DNA of 64,000 nt from Candidatus Cloacimonas acidaminovorans str. Evry (GTDB taxonomy: Bacteria; Cloacimonadota; Cloacimonadia; Cloacimonadales; Cloacimonadaceae). This document shows, piece after piece, positions 44,101 through 52,277 of the stretch (its first letter is position 1; every line of letters begins with the position of its first letter). The notes beneath the pieces are model-generated. The model was not told the origin of the DNA. It searched no databases and saw nothing but the letters and a program-made list of their open reading frames with translations. The translations under genes and the position numbers were made by a program. Where the stretch lies: contig NC_020449.1 in assembly GCF_000146065.2 (NCBI RefSeq), positions 1,302,001-1,366,000 on the forward strand, written 5' to 3'.

Positions 44101-45721
44101 GATGTTCTGTATTGTTATTATAAATAATGTTTAACTGCTGTGTTAATCCGTCAATATAGCCAATCCTGTTTTCGTATAAAACATCAAAAGTGCTTATTCT
44201 CTTAGCTGAAACTAATAGTTTTAAGTTTTTGTCATCATCCAGGGACATCTTATAAATAGCCGAATTATTTGCCAGAAAATATAGTGTTTGACCACTAATC
44301 CGCAATAATTGAGGTTTTAAATTTTTGCTCTTAAAATCTATATTAAGCATATGAGCAGAATTTTCATTAAAGATAGCAATCCGAAAATTATCCCTGTCGG
44401 CAATATAAATTAAACCATCGGAAGAAATGGCTATACTAACAGGCATATTCAATCGTCCATTCTGATTTCCTTTTCCGCCAAAGGAATCCATATAATCACC
44501 CGTTAATGCATTATAAATAAAAACCTTGCAGGATTTACTATCTACCGCATACAATTTATTATTAAAGACGGCAATAGCATCGTAACCTTTCACTCCTCTT
44601 TCCCCTTCGGTTACAGCATAAATATTAAAAATGTTGCCGTTATCATCTTTACAGGTAATGGCATCGGTGGTCTTTTTAGCTTTATTATACTGCACTGTGG
44701 TTGTATGAACATAATATTTTCTGCCGTCTTGAACAAGATAATCCTTGGCTTTCGGTGCAGTATTTTCCAACAATTTGGGTCGTATTGTAAAAGGAGGTTT
44801 TTGCAACACATTCATTGTAGAAAACTCGCTATCCAGATAGAGTTTAAGAGTTCGGACTTTGCTGTCCAATATCCCTAAAAGAACTTTTCCATTGTTATCT
44901 ACTGTTTTGATAATAGTTGGCTTTTGAAAAGAAACCAGAGATACATTAGTATCTTTTGAACCCCAGGTTGATCGGGGAAATAGGCGTCCGGAAGCATCTG
45001 TCTTGCCAATCTTGGTACTCAGAGCATAAATAACATAATACTCATTATATTGATTAATGGCAGAATCGGCAATTTTATCTGCTTTGCCCTCTGGAGTAGA
45101 AAATGTAAAGCTACCGCAGGGTGTAAGATTGGTATCAAAATGCAGCATTGCCTGATTTCTGCCTTTGTTTATCAGAATATGAATTACCTGGTCTTCTCCC
45201 AAACACATAGATATAGGTGCCATAACCGAAATTTTACCCGTAAACATACCTTCATTAGTAAAAGAAAGCAATTCATTTCGTCCTGCATCCAAAACATAAA
45301 TAAAGCCCTGATAATTTACCAGAATGCGAATAGCTTTTTTAAACTGAACAGCGGGTGAACCCTTAAAAGATATAGTTCTTAAATAGTTGCCGTCGTATCC
45401 ATATAAATAAATTGAGTTGGCTTTGGAATCCAGAATATATAAAGTTGTTTCATCTCCTGTAATATCATCCGCCTTACCAGCATAAGGAAGTTTGGTAAAT
45501 ATCGGTTGCAAAAATTCTTTCTTGCTAGCATCCCATGCCTTAATTATGCCTTTTGTATTATCTACACAATATGCAACACTACCCTGAAGATGAAAACAAT
45601 CAACTCCAAAGGGATTAACCTTATCTGTAGAAACAGGAACTATATGTACCGGCTCAGGAATTGCTAATAGCACTATACAACTAACCAAGATAATTGCAAT
45701 CAGGAAAAGGGATTTTTTCAT
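41150..45721 (-). CDS. Large secreted NHL-repeat/TPR/transglutaminase-like protein
   Basis: The 1523-residue product starts with a signal peptide (MKKSLFLIAIILVSCIVLLA). Residues about 30-600 form a beta-propeller with NHL-type repeats (NGRLNMPVSIAISSDGLIYI, then ADRDNFRIAIF). An FnIII-like segment follows (ELSWDAAEGISNWLVIENNG). Many TPRs span about 680-1070 (YASAIDKYIDAIQLNPNEAE). A transglutaminase-like core shows its Cys (AGDCDDLLALLAA, about residue 1247) and His (DIPGHVMLVIN, about 1273). Two more TPRs end the protein. ATG 45721 is chosen for its GGGAGTG site. It heads the operon with the FecR-like protein and cyclase. It is probably periplasmic; whether the transglutaminase-like fold is catalytic (protease, cross-linker) is unknown. 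Confidence 0.75.
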   Translation of the reverse strand: MKKSLFLIAIILVSCIVLLAIPEPVHIVPVSTDKVNPFGVDCFHLQGSVAYCVDNTKGIIKAWDASKKEFLQPIFTKLPYAGKADDITGDETTLYILDSKANSIYLYGYDGNYLRTISFKGSPAVQFKKAIRILVNYQGFIYVLDAGRNELLSFTNEGMFTGKISVMAPISMCLGEDQVIHILINKGRNQAMLHFDTNLTPCGSFTFSTPEGKADKIADSAINQYNEYYVIYALSTKIGKTDASGRLFPRSTWGSKDTNVSLVSFQKPTIIKTVDNNGKVLLGILDSKVRTLKLYLDSEFSTMNVLQKPPFTIRPKLLENTAPKAKDYLVQDGRKYYVHTTTVQYNKAKKTTDAITCKDDNGNIFNIYAVTEGERGVKGYDAIAVFNNKLYAVDSKSCKVFIYNALTGDYMDSFGGKGNQNGRLNMPVSIAISSDGLIYIADRDNFRIAIFNENSAHMLNIDFKSKNLKPQLLRISGQTLYFLANNSAIYKMSLDDDKNLKLLVSAKRISTFDVLYENRIGYIDGLTQQLNIIYNNNTEHQYFTKNANGIFPGFAEIELIRYNPTDNNLYICDKMAVNTRLLTFYFSPKKPQTIHFIVNQNKQAELSWDAAEGISNWLVIENNGTQSVTYKVSEPRFVITEPKTQINTYKVQSISADGKSGPPSEEIEDAYSYYRYLSQNKNYKEAAVALDRASKIFSGVNFKEELVQNYTLEAQMFISRNEFEKALSSIDSIEKITGVLIDTAIWKAEIYRMMGDYKQGIAYLEKFKRNDDQNIMRELIALYYMDKNYAKVKELCNSYLANFNRDKEVIRYLALAEEKLQNYANALSAMRELIAVEDNLDNNIKLGELQMLNKEYETAINSLLRTLQRFNNQGADVIQKLLGDCYFASGNYASAIDKYIDAIQLNPNEAEFYYCLGNAYAKSRKAREATNNFAIAYQKMPAEVKYGFAYAQALDKEFRSTEALTVMDNIYQYIASDSTTTAYHEFYHDLLIKEQRYDDAWKEIQIALKYAPDNKLLQEKARTTSETRKYYNETRDEIEIKKLEFYKVFPALCEYYKTNPIGTVILYNTREISIENISVTVTIPQITDRPYKKIIPALMGGEELTVDITAPINNRIFDFCKNGSATFNADLEVEWIFNKKQGAANKSAIIQAQGINAMDWKDRKQYACFINPEDVNLRTFVNTNITQLFKTQPVGELNKNIQRAVQVWCFYSANGIKYIPDMSTANLTGSEIDNVQFPFQTLTQKAGDCDDLLALLAATLSVIGVECGFIDIPGHVMLVINTGITTEEIFSLGFEPSQFIYKNKKYWLPIETTLLGKETFTASWKKASKDYNMLIEKGIDPQLIEFDIAHQLYPPAPYTEQISSYEYSNKTQAITKYETEIENIKLMGKVAQEEKFVETLKKYPTNLKVANQYALWCVKNNRPGKAAELWYQILTQDPQNLGALINLGNLQFKGGNYNEARINYLTALELSNDKDLILRNLCILEYKSGNQSQAREYFNRMSNKNLLRDVNPTIYSDLLYIGE

Positions 45722-46318
45722 ATTCACTCCCTGTTTTTTCATAATCTAAATTATATTATCTTCACACAGCACCAAATCTTAAAAACCTCCTTTTTCAGGA
45801 GGGCTTTAAGCCCACAAATCCATTAAATTCGCGCAGAGATAATAACCAGTTCTTCAACTTTATATCCTCCACTTTTATCTTTTTTTCTCTTACTCCAAAT
45901 TATGTTATTCTGTCAAGGAAAAACTTATCCTGCAAAGGCTCCATTTTTTTAACAGTATATAGAAACGAAGTTAATTGTAAAAAAAGCACCTTTTACCCGA
46001 TAACTCCTAATGGCATTTCTTAAGTATATTTGTAAGCATTTTAACTTGTCTTCAATCCCAATAATACCGATGAATTAAAATGCTTAAACATTTTTTCTGT
46101 CTTATATGGATTCCTGCTTTCATAGAAATGACACTGGACTTTTATTTCAAGATCTGATATAAAATATTTTTAGATAACTTCATTATCTATGGCAAATTGG
46201 AATTATTCACCTCATTTTTCCTCAACTGCATTGTTCAGTTCTATGCAGTATCCGTATAAAATTGTTTAATGGATTGATTATCCTGAATAATCAGGATTCC
46301 TTTTTATTAAAGAAATAA
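45722..46318. other. Intergenic region, no gene seen
   Basis: It lies upstream of the NHL/TPR operon and beyond the P5C dehydrogenase terminator. It is AT-rich and includes a GGATTCCTGC-family repeat (46101-46137). I found no protein-like frame. Confidence 0.6.
46101..46137 (+). repeat. GGATTCCTGC-family repeat, copy 3
   Basis: CTTATATGGATTCCTGCTTT, then CATAGAAATGACACTGG. It matches the copies at 1971 and 6532 over the hairpin-like core. Confidence 0.6.
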
Positions 46319-46353
46319 AGCAGGGTGGCAATTGAGCAATTGCCACCCTGCCT
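46310..46353 (-). terminator. Rho-independent terminator of the P5C dehydrogenase gene
   Basis: On the minus strand GCAGGGTGGCAATTG faces CAATTGCCACCCTGC, followed by TTTATTTCTTT. It lies 22 bases beyond the stop codon. Confidence 0.85.
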
Positions 46354-46374
46354 ATTAGTAAATGATAATTTTAA

Positions 46375-48000
46375 TTATGCCTCAGTCATAAAAGGATATT
46401 TGTATTCACTATCAGGAACAAAGTTTTCTTTAATAGACCTGGCTGAAATCCATCTTTGTAAATTTAACGCTGAACCGGCTTTATCATTTGTGCCGGAAGA
46501 CCTTCCACCTCCAAAAGGTTGCTGTCCAACTACGGCGCCTGTTGGTTTATCATTAATGTAAAAGTTTCCGGCACTATGCCGTAAAACATTGTTTGCTTCC
46601 AGAATAGCTTTTCTATCCTGAGCAAAAATGGAACCCGTTAAACCATAAGGAGAGGTCTTATCACAAAGATCAAGAGTTTTGCTGAAATCCTTTTCCGGAT
46701 ATACATAAACAGTTAAAACCGGACCAAAGATTTCCTCTTGCATAGTGCAAAACATAGGGTCTGTGGTTTTAATGAGAGTGGGCTGAATAAAGTAGCCAAC
46801 GGAATCGTCACAATTTCCACCCCATATAATTTCTGCCACAGGTGAATTTTTAGCGTAATCAATGTAGTTCTTTATTCTATCAAAACTTTCTTTATCTATA
46901 ACAGCATTGATGAAGTTGGAAAAATCCATAACATCACCCATTTTGACTGTTTCCAGCATTTCCACCATTTCTTTGAACCATTCATCGTAAATAGTATCCG
47001 GTATATATAAACGGGATGCGGCACTGCATTTTTGACCCTGAAATTCAAAGGCACCTCTTAAACAGGCAACTGCTAAGGACTTAACATCTGCAGAAGTATG
47101 AGCAAAAATAAAATCCTTGCCACCTGTTTCTCCAACAATTCTGGGATAGGACTTATAAAGGTGAATATTATTAGCAGTGCGTTTCCAGATATCATTAAAG
47201 ACCTTCGTGCTACCCGTAAAATGAATTCCCGCCAGATAAGGAGAATCAATTACAAAATTGCCTATTTCGGCTCCGGAACCAGGAATAAAATTTATTACTC
47301 CATCAGGCAAACCTGCCTCTTTTAAAATTTTCATAACAAAATAACCACTATAAACCGCTGTTCCTGCAGGTTTCCAAATAACCGTATTTCCCATTAAAGC
47401 AGGTGCAGTTGGAAGATTTCCTGCTATGGAAGTAAAATTGAAAGGAGTGATAGCAAAAATGAAACCTTCCAACGCTCTATATTCCGAAAAGTTCCATTCT
47501 CCTTTGGGTGAAACCAGAGGTTGCTGTTCATAAATCTTTTGGGCATAATAGGCATTAAAACGCCAAAAATCAATAAGTTCACAGGCAGAGTCAATTTCTG
47601 CCTGATAAGCATTTTTACTTTGACCCAACATCGTAGCCGAATTAAGCAAAAAACGGTATTTTGTAGATAGCAGTTCAGCCGCTTTCAAAAAAATAGCGGA
47701 ACGGTGATAAAAAGGCATTTCTTCCCAATCAATCCTTGCTTTCATAGCTGCTTCAACCGCTAAATCAATTTCCTGTTTATTCACCTTATGGTATTGGGCT
47801 AAAATATGCTGGTGATTATGGGGTTCAATACAGTTTCCGAAATTTCCTGTTTTCACTTCTTTACCATTAATTATGGCTGGAATTTCCACAAAATCGTTGT
47901 GCAGTTCACTAAGTGCTTTTTTTAGCTTTTCTCTTTCACAAGAACCGGGAGCATAACTATTCAGTTGCTCATTTTTAGGAACGGGAACGGTAATAAACAT
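46375..48000 (-). CDS. L-glutamate gamma-semialdehyde (P5C) dehydrogenase, group 1
   Basis: It oxidises glutamate semialdehyde to glutamate with NAD+, in ornithine, arginine and proline catabolism. The 541-residue aldehyde dehydrogenase has the catalytic cysteine C325 (FQGQKCSAASR), base E291 (VGETGGKDF), the NAD-binding WKPAGTAVYS and FTGSTKV segments, and the PFGGGRSSGTNDKAG end motif, matching the stand-alone (non-PutA-fused) enzyme in length. AGGAGAT precedes the ATG. A promoter and a structured-looking leader lie upstream, and a strong terminator lies downstream, so it is monocistronic. It would consume the product of ornithine aminotransferase (28079). Confidence 0.95.
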   Translation of the reverse strand: MFITVPVPKNEQLNSYAPGSCEREKLKKALSELHNDFVEIPAIINGKEVKTGNFGNCIEPHNHQHILAQYHKVNKQEIDLAVEAAMKARIDWEEMPFYHRSAIFLKAAELLSTKYRFLLNSATMLGQSKNAYQAEIDSACELIDFWRFNAYYAQKIYEQQPLVSPKGEWNFSEYRALEGFIFAITPFNFTSIAGNLPTAPALMGNTVIWKPAGTAVYSGYFVMKILKEAGLPDGVINFIPGSGAEIGNFVIDSPYLAGIHFTGSTKVFNDIWKRTANNIHLYKSYPRIVGETGGKDFIFAHTSADVKSLAVACLRGAFEFQGQKCSAASRLYIPDTIYDEWFKEMVEMLETVKMGDVMDFSNFINAVIDKESFDRIKNYIDYAKNSPVAEIIWGGNCDDSVGYFIQPTLIKTTDPMFCTMQEEIFGPVLTVYVYPEKDFSKTLDLCDKTSPYGLTGSIFAQDRKAILEANNVLRHSAGNFYINDKPTGAVVGQQPFGGGRSSGTNDKAGSALNLQRWISARSIKENFVPDSEYKYPFMTEA

Positions 48001-48009
48001 TTCTATCTC

Positions 48010-48200
48010 CTTTTAGTTTATTTCGTTATTTTTAGAATGAAAAGGAGAAATAGACATAGATGGACCAGGTACACCTATCCTGTAGCTCAATTCTTCACCT
48101 TTTCACATTGGAAGGCAAATCCGTTTTCAGATAAACCCTATCGGCTAACATCCCTGCCGGAGAAGTTTAGGATTGTTAGCTCGGTGACAAAACAACCTTT
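48010..48200 (-). promoter_or_regulatory. Possible structured 5' leader of the P5C dehydrogenase gene
   Basis: The transcribed leader would be about 190 nt. A stem GCTAACA (48174-48180) / TGTTAGC (48144-48150), extended by TCC/GGA across one bulged base, encloses a loop containing TAAAC. That loop could pair with GTTTA downstream (48132-48136), giving a pseudoknot-like fold. A second hairpin (GGATAGG-TGTA-CCTGGTCC) follows nearer the gene. I do not recognise it as a known riboswitch class. Confidence 0.35.
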
Positions 48201-48202
48201 TA

Positions 48203-48232
48203 ATTATGCAATATTATGTCAAGTTTTGTAAA
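48203..48232 (-). promoter_or_regulatory. Candidate promoter of the P5C dehydrogenase gene
   Basis: TTTACA (48227-48232), an 18-bp spacer, then CATAAT (48203-48208) on the minus strand. An overlapping TTGACA is also present but lacks a -10 at 17 bp. Confidence 0.4.
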
Positions 48233-48293
48233 ATAGTTTACTCTATAAATCGCTATAGTTGATATACATAACTGGCTGAAATTATTGTTAATG

Positions 48294-48323
48294 AAAAAAG
48301 CCCGGCTGTGTAAAACCGGGCTT
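48294..48323 (-). terminator. Rho-independent terminator of the beta-barrel protein gene
   Basis: On the minus strand AAGCCCGG and CCGGGCTT flank a ten-base loop, followed by TTTTC. It lies about 30 bases beyond the stop codon of the gene at 48352. Confidence 0.85.
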
Positions 48324-48351
48324 CTAATAGAGGAATTTTTAAGCAGTTTTA

Positions 48352-49449
48352 TTAAAAATTAAGCTGTAAGGAAGCTCCTGTAGCATAGTTATTCACATCA
48401 CTATCGTCATTTTTGCCCCAAGCACCGTAAAGATAAAGTTTCAACATATCTTTAACCAGCTGGGATTCTATGCCTCCATTCAGTTCCATTCCAAGGTCTT
48501 TTAGCCAGCCACCTGCAGCAAATAAAGTATGTTTTTCCGTTACAGGAAAACGGATAGAGCCAACAGCACTGATAAATGTCTCCTCATTATTGTGATATAA
48601 CTCGTCAGTCCAATAAAGATTCAGTCCATCGTGAATGATATTATAACCATAAATAAAGAGTCCGTTTTGGTAATATGAGCAGTAAGGAACTAAACCATCT
48701 TCGGAGGCAATGAGAATATCAGCTCCAACTTGAATAGGAGTTATATCAATTTCTGCTTTTACGGCAGCGCCAAAACCTGTTTTATTAGGACCATCAATAA
48801 ACTGATAACATACAAAAGGATTCAAATCTAAAGTAGCAGGACCTGCAGTAAGAGTTACATAAGGCAGGAAAGATATTTCACCGTCATCATTTCTATCATC
48901 ATAGCCAACATAACTATTAAATCCCCAAACCACAGGAGAAGTTGCTTCCAGGGAGGCAAGGAAAATGGTATAATCATCATGAGCAAAACGGTTATTTTCC
49001 AGGTTTTTCAGCATTCCTGCCTGAGCTTTCATTCCCGCAATATCCGTATAAAGAATAACTCCTGCACCATAATGGTCTAAAACCAAACTACGATGATCCG
49101 CCAAATATTGTAAACCGGCTTTGATATTGCTCTTGATGGCTGGCATATAATAATCCAGATAAAGTTCACTGGTTTCAATATTTATGCCACCTGCTCCGAT
49201 GTTGCCTCCGGTAGCATTATCACCCCAAGTAATTTCTCCAATTTCAATAGCCAACCTGAAATTTAACCCTTCAGTCAATTCTGAATTGAGACCCAACCTC
49301 AAACGGCTGTCTATATGTCCGCCATCCTTTTTGTAATAATCATTATAGGCAGCAGCACGCGTAAGCATATCGGCATCATAATCAAAATTAATGGCACCTA
49401 AAATGCTTATTAACAATAGGGTTGAGATGAGGGTAAGAATTTTTTTCAC
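48352..49449 (-). CDS. Outer-membrane beta-barrel protein (porin-like)
   Basis: The 365-residue product starts at GTG with signal peptide MKKILTLISTLLLISILGAI. The rest shows alternating hydrophobic strands (LNFRLAIEIGEITWG, SELYLDYYMPAIKSNIKAGL, ATLDLNPFVCYQFI) and ends in a terminal phenylalanine (GASLQLNF), the usual signal for BAM-mediated insertion. It is probably a 14-18-strand barrel in the outer membrane, but the family cannot be named from sequence inspection. GGAGAG lies before the GTG. It has its own promoter (49482-49510) and terminator. Confidence 0.8.
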   Translation of the reverse strand: MKKILTLISTLLLISILGAINFDYDADMLTRAAAYNDYYKKDGGHIDSRLRLGLNSELTEGLNFRLAIEIGEITWGDNATGGNIGAGGINIETSELYLDYYMPAIKSNIKAGLQYLADHRSLVLDHYGAGVILYTDIAGMKAQAGMLKNLENNRFAHDDYTIFLASLEATSPVVWGFNSYVGYDDRNDDGEISFLPYVTLTAGPATLDLNPFVCYQFIDGPNKTGFGAAVKAEIDITPIQVGADILIASEDGLVPYCSYYQNGLFIYGYNIIHDGLNLYWTDELYHNNEETFISAVGSIRFPVTEKHTLFAAGGWLKDLGMELNGGIESQLVKDMLKLYLYGAWGKNDDSDVNNYATGASLQLNF

Positions 49450-49752
49450 TTTTCTCTCCTTTTTTATTTGTTTTTAATAATAAGATAATTCATTAACCTG
49501 ACAATGTCAAGTGAATAGCAAAAGAAACGCATTCGTCTAATCCGAAAATAAAAGCATTGAGTTGGCATTATAAGAGCATTAAAAATTATTTCCTGCTGGA
49601 ATATTGTAGCAGTTCAAATCAATATAAACACATCCAAGAAGCTTTAAAAATTTTTCGTTCCATTGTAGTAATAATGGCATATACTTAAATTTCGGATGTC
49701 TATTGCCGAGCTATTTATGTTGCAAGTTGTAACGGCAATTCGGATCATCTAA
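49450..49752. other. Intergenic DNA, promoter then nothing recognised
   Basis: Apart from the promoter at 49482-49510, no gene or repeat was recognised. The last 100 bases may be decayed upstream sequence of the FnIII remnant at 49753. Confidence 0.5.
49482..49510 (-). promoter_or_regulatory. Sigma-70-type promoter of the beta-barrel protein gene
   Basis: TTGACA (49505-49510), a 17-bp spacer, then TATCTT (49482-49487) on the minus strand, about 35 bases from the GTG start. Confidence 0.65.
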
Positions 49753-49983
49753 CTATATCTAAATACTCCCGTCGGACTAACTATCAATCAGCTGAATGCT
49801 TCCACTCTTCAGCTATCCTGGAATGCCGTTGCACAAGCAAATTCTTATAAAGTTTTGGTTGCTGAGGATCCTTATTCTACAGAATGGACTATTCTTCAGG
49901 AAAATATAGCCGCAACTCAGCTAAATATTCAAATTTTACCGGAACATCCATATCGTTTTTACAAGGTGGTTGCAGTTAGATAA
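49753..49983 (+). pseudogene. Remnant of the C-terminal FnIII domain of a surface protein
   Basis: An open frame of 76 codons after a TAA reads LYLNTPVGLTINQLNASTLQ, then LSWNAVAQANSYKVLVAEDP and ends HPYRFYKVVAVR plus stop. LxWNxVxxANSYKVxxxEDPY...RFYKVVAV is the typical terminal fibronectin-III-like domain of large secreted proteins in Cloacimonadota and relatives. There is no ATG, ribosome site or signal peptide in front. It is therefore the tail end of a deleted gene. Orientation is opposite to both neighbours. Confidence 0.6.
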
Positions 49984-50007
49984 AAATATCGGAATATAAT
50001 CAAAACT

Positions 50008-51066
50008 CTAATTTGCAGGAATAAACCACTGCCTGGTTTTATTAGCTATACTTACCAGATTAAGCATAACGGGAACTTCAACTAAAACACCTACAGTTGT
50101 AGCCAAGGCAACAGGTGAATCCGCTCCGAAAAGAGATATAGCTACTGCCACTGCAAGTTCAAAGAAATTGGATGCTCCAACTAAAGCTGCTGGTGCAGCA
50201 ATATTATGGGGTAATTTTATTTGTTTGGTGAATATATAGCTTATAAAGAAGATTAAATAGGTCTGAATCGTCAGTGGAATGGCTATGAGGATAATATGAA
50301 GAGGATTATTGATAATAACTTCTCCCTGAAAAGCAAAGATAATAACAAGGGTAAGCAACAAACCGCTAATAGTAACATTATTGAATTTGGGAATAAAGGT
50401 TTTCAGGAAATAATCCTCTCCCCTATGTTTTATCACTGAATATCGCGTTGTTGCTCCTCCAGCTAAAGGAATAACAACGAATAAGATAACGGAGAGAATT
50501 AATGTATCCCAAGGGATTTTTATTCCACTAATGCCCATAAGTAATGCTACAATAGGTGTGAAGGCGACCAGAATTATCAAATCGTTTGTAGCTACCTGAA
50601 CTACCGTATAAGCAGGTTTACCATTAGTTAAATGGCTCCAGACAAAAACCATCGCTGTGCAAGGTGCAGCACCCAACAAAATGGCTCCAGCAAGATAATC
50701 TTTTGCTAAATTTGCAGGTATAACAGATTTAAATACAATATAAAAGAAAAACCAGGCAATAGCATACATTGTGAAAGGTTTAATTAACCAATTTACAATC
50801 CAGGTAACAATTAATCCCTGAGGATTTTTACCTACATTTTTAATGCTGGCAAAATCAACCTTCATCATCATCGGATAGATCATTAACCAAATAAGAACGG
50901 CAATCGGAATTGAAACCTGAGCAAATTCAAATTTTCGCAGAAAATAAGGTATTTCAGGAATATATTTTCCTATTAGAACACCAACTGCCATACATATAAT
51001 CACCCAAAAGGTTAGATACTTTTCAAAAAAACTGATTCCTTTACTTATTTCTGTTGTCTGTTGCAT
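50008..51066 (-). CDS. ACR3-family arsenite efflux transporter
   Basis: The 352-residue inner-membrane protein has about ten helices. The ACR3 signatures GAAPCTAMVFVWSHLTNG (conserved cysteine), ATNDLIILVAFTPIVALL and GASNFFELAVAVAISLFG are all present. It exports arsenite (or antimonite) through the membrane. ATG 51066 (AAGGTGG upstream) is preferred over 51117, giving the usual family length. No arsR or arsC is adjacent. Confidence 0.93.
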   Translation of the reverse strand: MQQTTEISKGISFFEKYLTFWVIICMAVGVLIGKYIPEIPYFLRKFEFAQVSIPIAVLIWLMIYPMMMKVDFASIKNVGKNPQGLIVTWIVNWLIKPFTMYAIAWFFFYIVFKSVIPANLAKDYLAGAILLGAAPCTAMVFVWSHLTNGKPAYTVVQVATNDLIILVAFTPIVALLMGISGIKIPWDTLILSVILFVVIPLAGGATTRYSVIKHRGEDYFLKTFIPKFNNVTISGLLLTLVIIFAFQGEVIINNPLHIILIAIPLTIQTYLIFFISYIFTKQIKLPHNIAAPAALVGASNFFELAVAVAISLFGADSPVALATTVGVLVEVPVMLNLVSIANKTRQWFIPAN

Positions 51067-51172
51067 CTTATCCACCTTTTTGTTGTTATATTTTTTAAGG
51101 GGAGATTTTAAATTCATTAATAATTCTTTAAAGAATATTAGTATTGTGCATAGAATCCTGGCAAAATGTGTA

Positions 51173-52264
51173 TCAATCTAAATTCAGTAAATTTAAGCCC
51201 AGTTCATCCTGTATTATTCTAATATTCTTTTCCAGGTTAGGAATAATAGGAATGCCTTGTTTACGCACTTTTTGCTCTATTTCGTATTCTTTTTCACCGG
51301 CTACATAGATTCTGTTTTTTCCGGGGAAAAGTTGGGAGTTTTGTAAGTCCTTGCAAATAGAAGTTGTTATTTTTTTAAAGTCCACCAAATCCGTGAAAAA
51401 TTCAATATTAATAGCCATAAAGAAGTGTCCCAAACGGTAGGGAGCTGGCTTTCCGTTTTCATCTTCTCCCAATAAACCGTTCAAGTAATTTCCTTTTTGT
51501 AAGGAAGCGCAGAGAATTTCTACAGCAGTTGCCAGTCCATAACCTTTATGACTTCCGGTAATTTCTTCTGTTCCACCTAAGGGTAACATTGCAGCTTTTT
51601 GTTTTAGCAAATCAATCAGCAGACCTTTTGTATCCGTATAGGGTTTTCCTTCCAAATCAATAGCCCAGCCAAGAGGAGTTTCTTTTTCCTCGCGAGCCAG
51701 TTGTTCTACCTTACCTCTTTGGGAAATAGAAGTTGCAGCATCGTATAAAAAAGGATAGGGTAAATCGGTAGGCGCTCCAAAACATATAGGGTTAGTCCCT
51801 AAAATAGGAGAAACACCATTTGTAGGGCAAATGGAAGGTCGGGCATTGGAAAAAACAAGTCCGATCATATTTTGCCGAATAGCCATTTCTGCATAATAAC
51901 CGCAAATTCCAAAATGAGTGGAATTACGAACGGCAACAGCACCCAAACCATATTTTTCAGCTTTGTCAATTGCTGCTTGCATTGCTTTTTTACTTATTAC
52001 TTGTCCCATTCCATTATTTCCATCCCAAACGGCAGTAGCGCATTTATCGCGGAGGACATCAATGTTAGTTACGGGATTTTGAATTCCGGCTTTTATACGA
52101 TCATAATACATTTTTAGGCGACCGATTCCATGAGATTCAATGCCTTTTAAATCACTGGCTATTAACACATCGCTGCAAATTTGTGCCTCTTCTTCTGGAA
52201 CTCCAAGTTTAATAAATACCTCTTGCATAAAACTCTGCAGAACATCAACAGGCAAATATTTCAT
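51173..52264 (-). CDS. Malate/L-lactate dehydrogenase family (Ldh2) oxidoreductase
   Basis: The 363-residue NAD(P)-dependent enzyme belongs to the Ldh_2/YlbC superfamily, unrelated to Rossmann-fold LDH. Signatures are the SDLKGIESHGIGRL motif (catalytic histidine region), VRNSTHFGICGYYAEMAIRQ, ILGTNPICFGAP and GSHKGYGLATAVEILCASLQ. Substrate may be malate, lactate, ureidoglycolate or a related 2-hydroxy acid. ATG 52264 is preferred because AAGGAG lies ten bases upstream. It follows the decarboxylase gene by 13 bases, so the two probably form an operon. Confidence 0.88.
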   Translation of the reverse strand: MKYLPVDVLQSFMQEVFIKLGVPEEEAQICSDVLIASDLKGIESHGIGRLKMYYDRIKAGIQNPVTNIDVLRDKCATAVWDGNNGMGQVISKKAMQAAIDKAEKYGLGAVAVRNSTHFGICGYYAEMAIRQNMIGLVFSNARPSICPTNGVSPILGTNPICFGAPTDLPYPFLYDAATSISQRGKVEQLAREEKETPLGWAIDLEGKPYTDTKGLLIDLLKQKAAMLPLGGTEEITGSHKGYGLATAVEILCASLQKGNYLNGLLGEDENGKPAPYRLGHFFMAINIEFFTDLVDFKKITTSICKDLQNSQLFPGKNRIYVAGEKEYEIEQKVRKQGIPIIPNLEKNIRIIQDELGLNLLNLD

Positions 52265-52277
52265 TTCTAAATACTCC

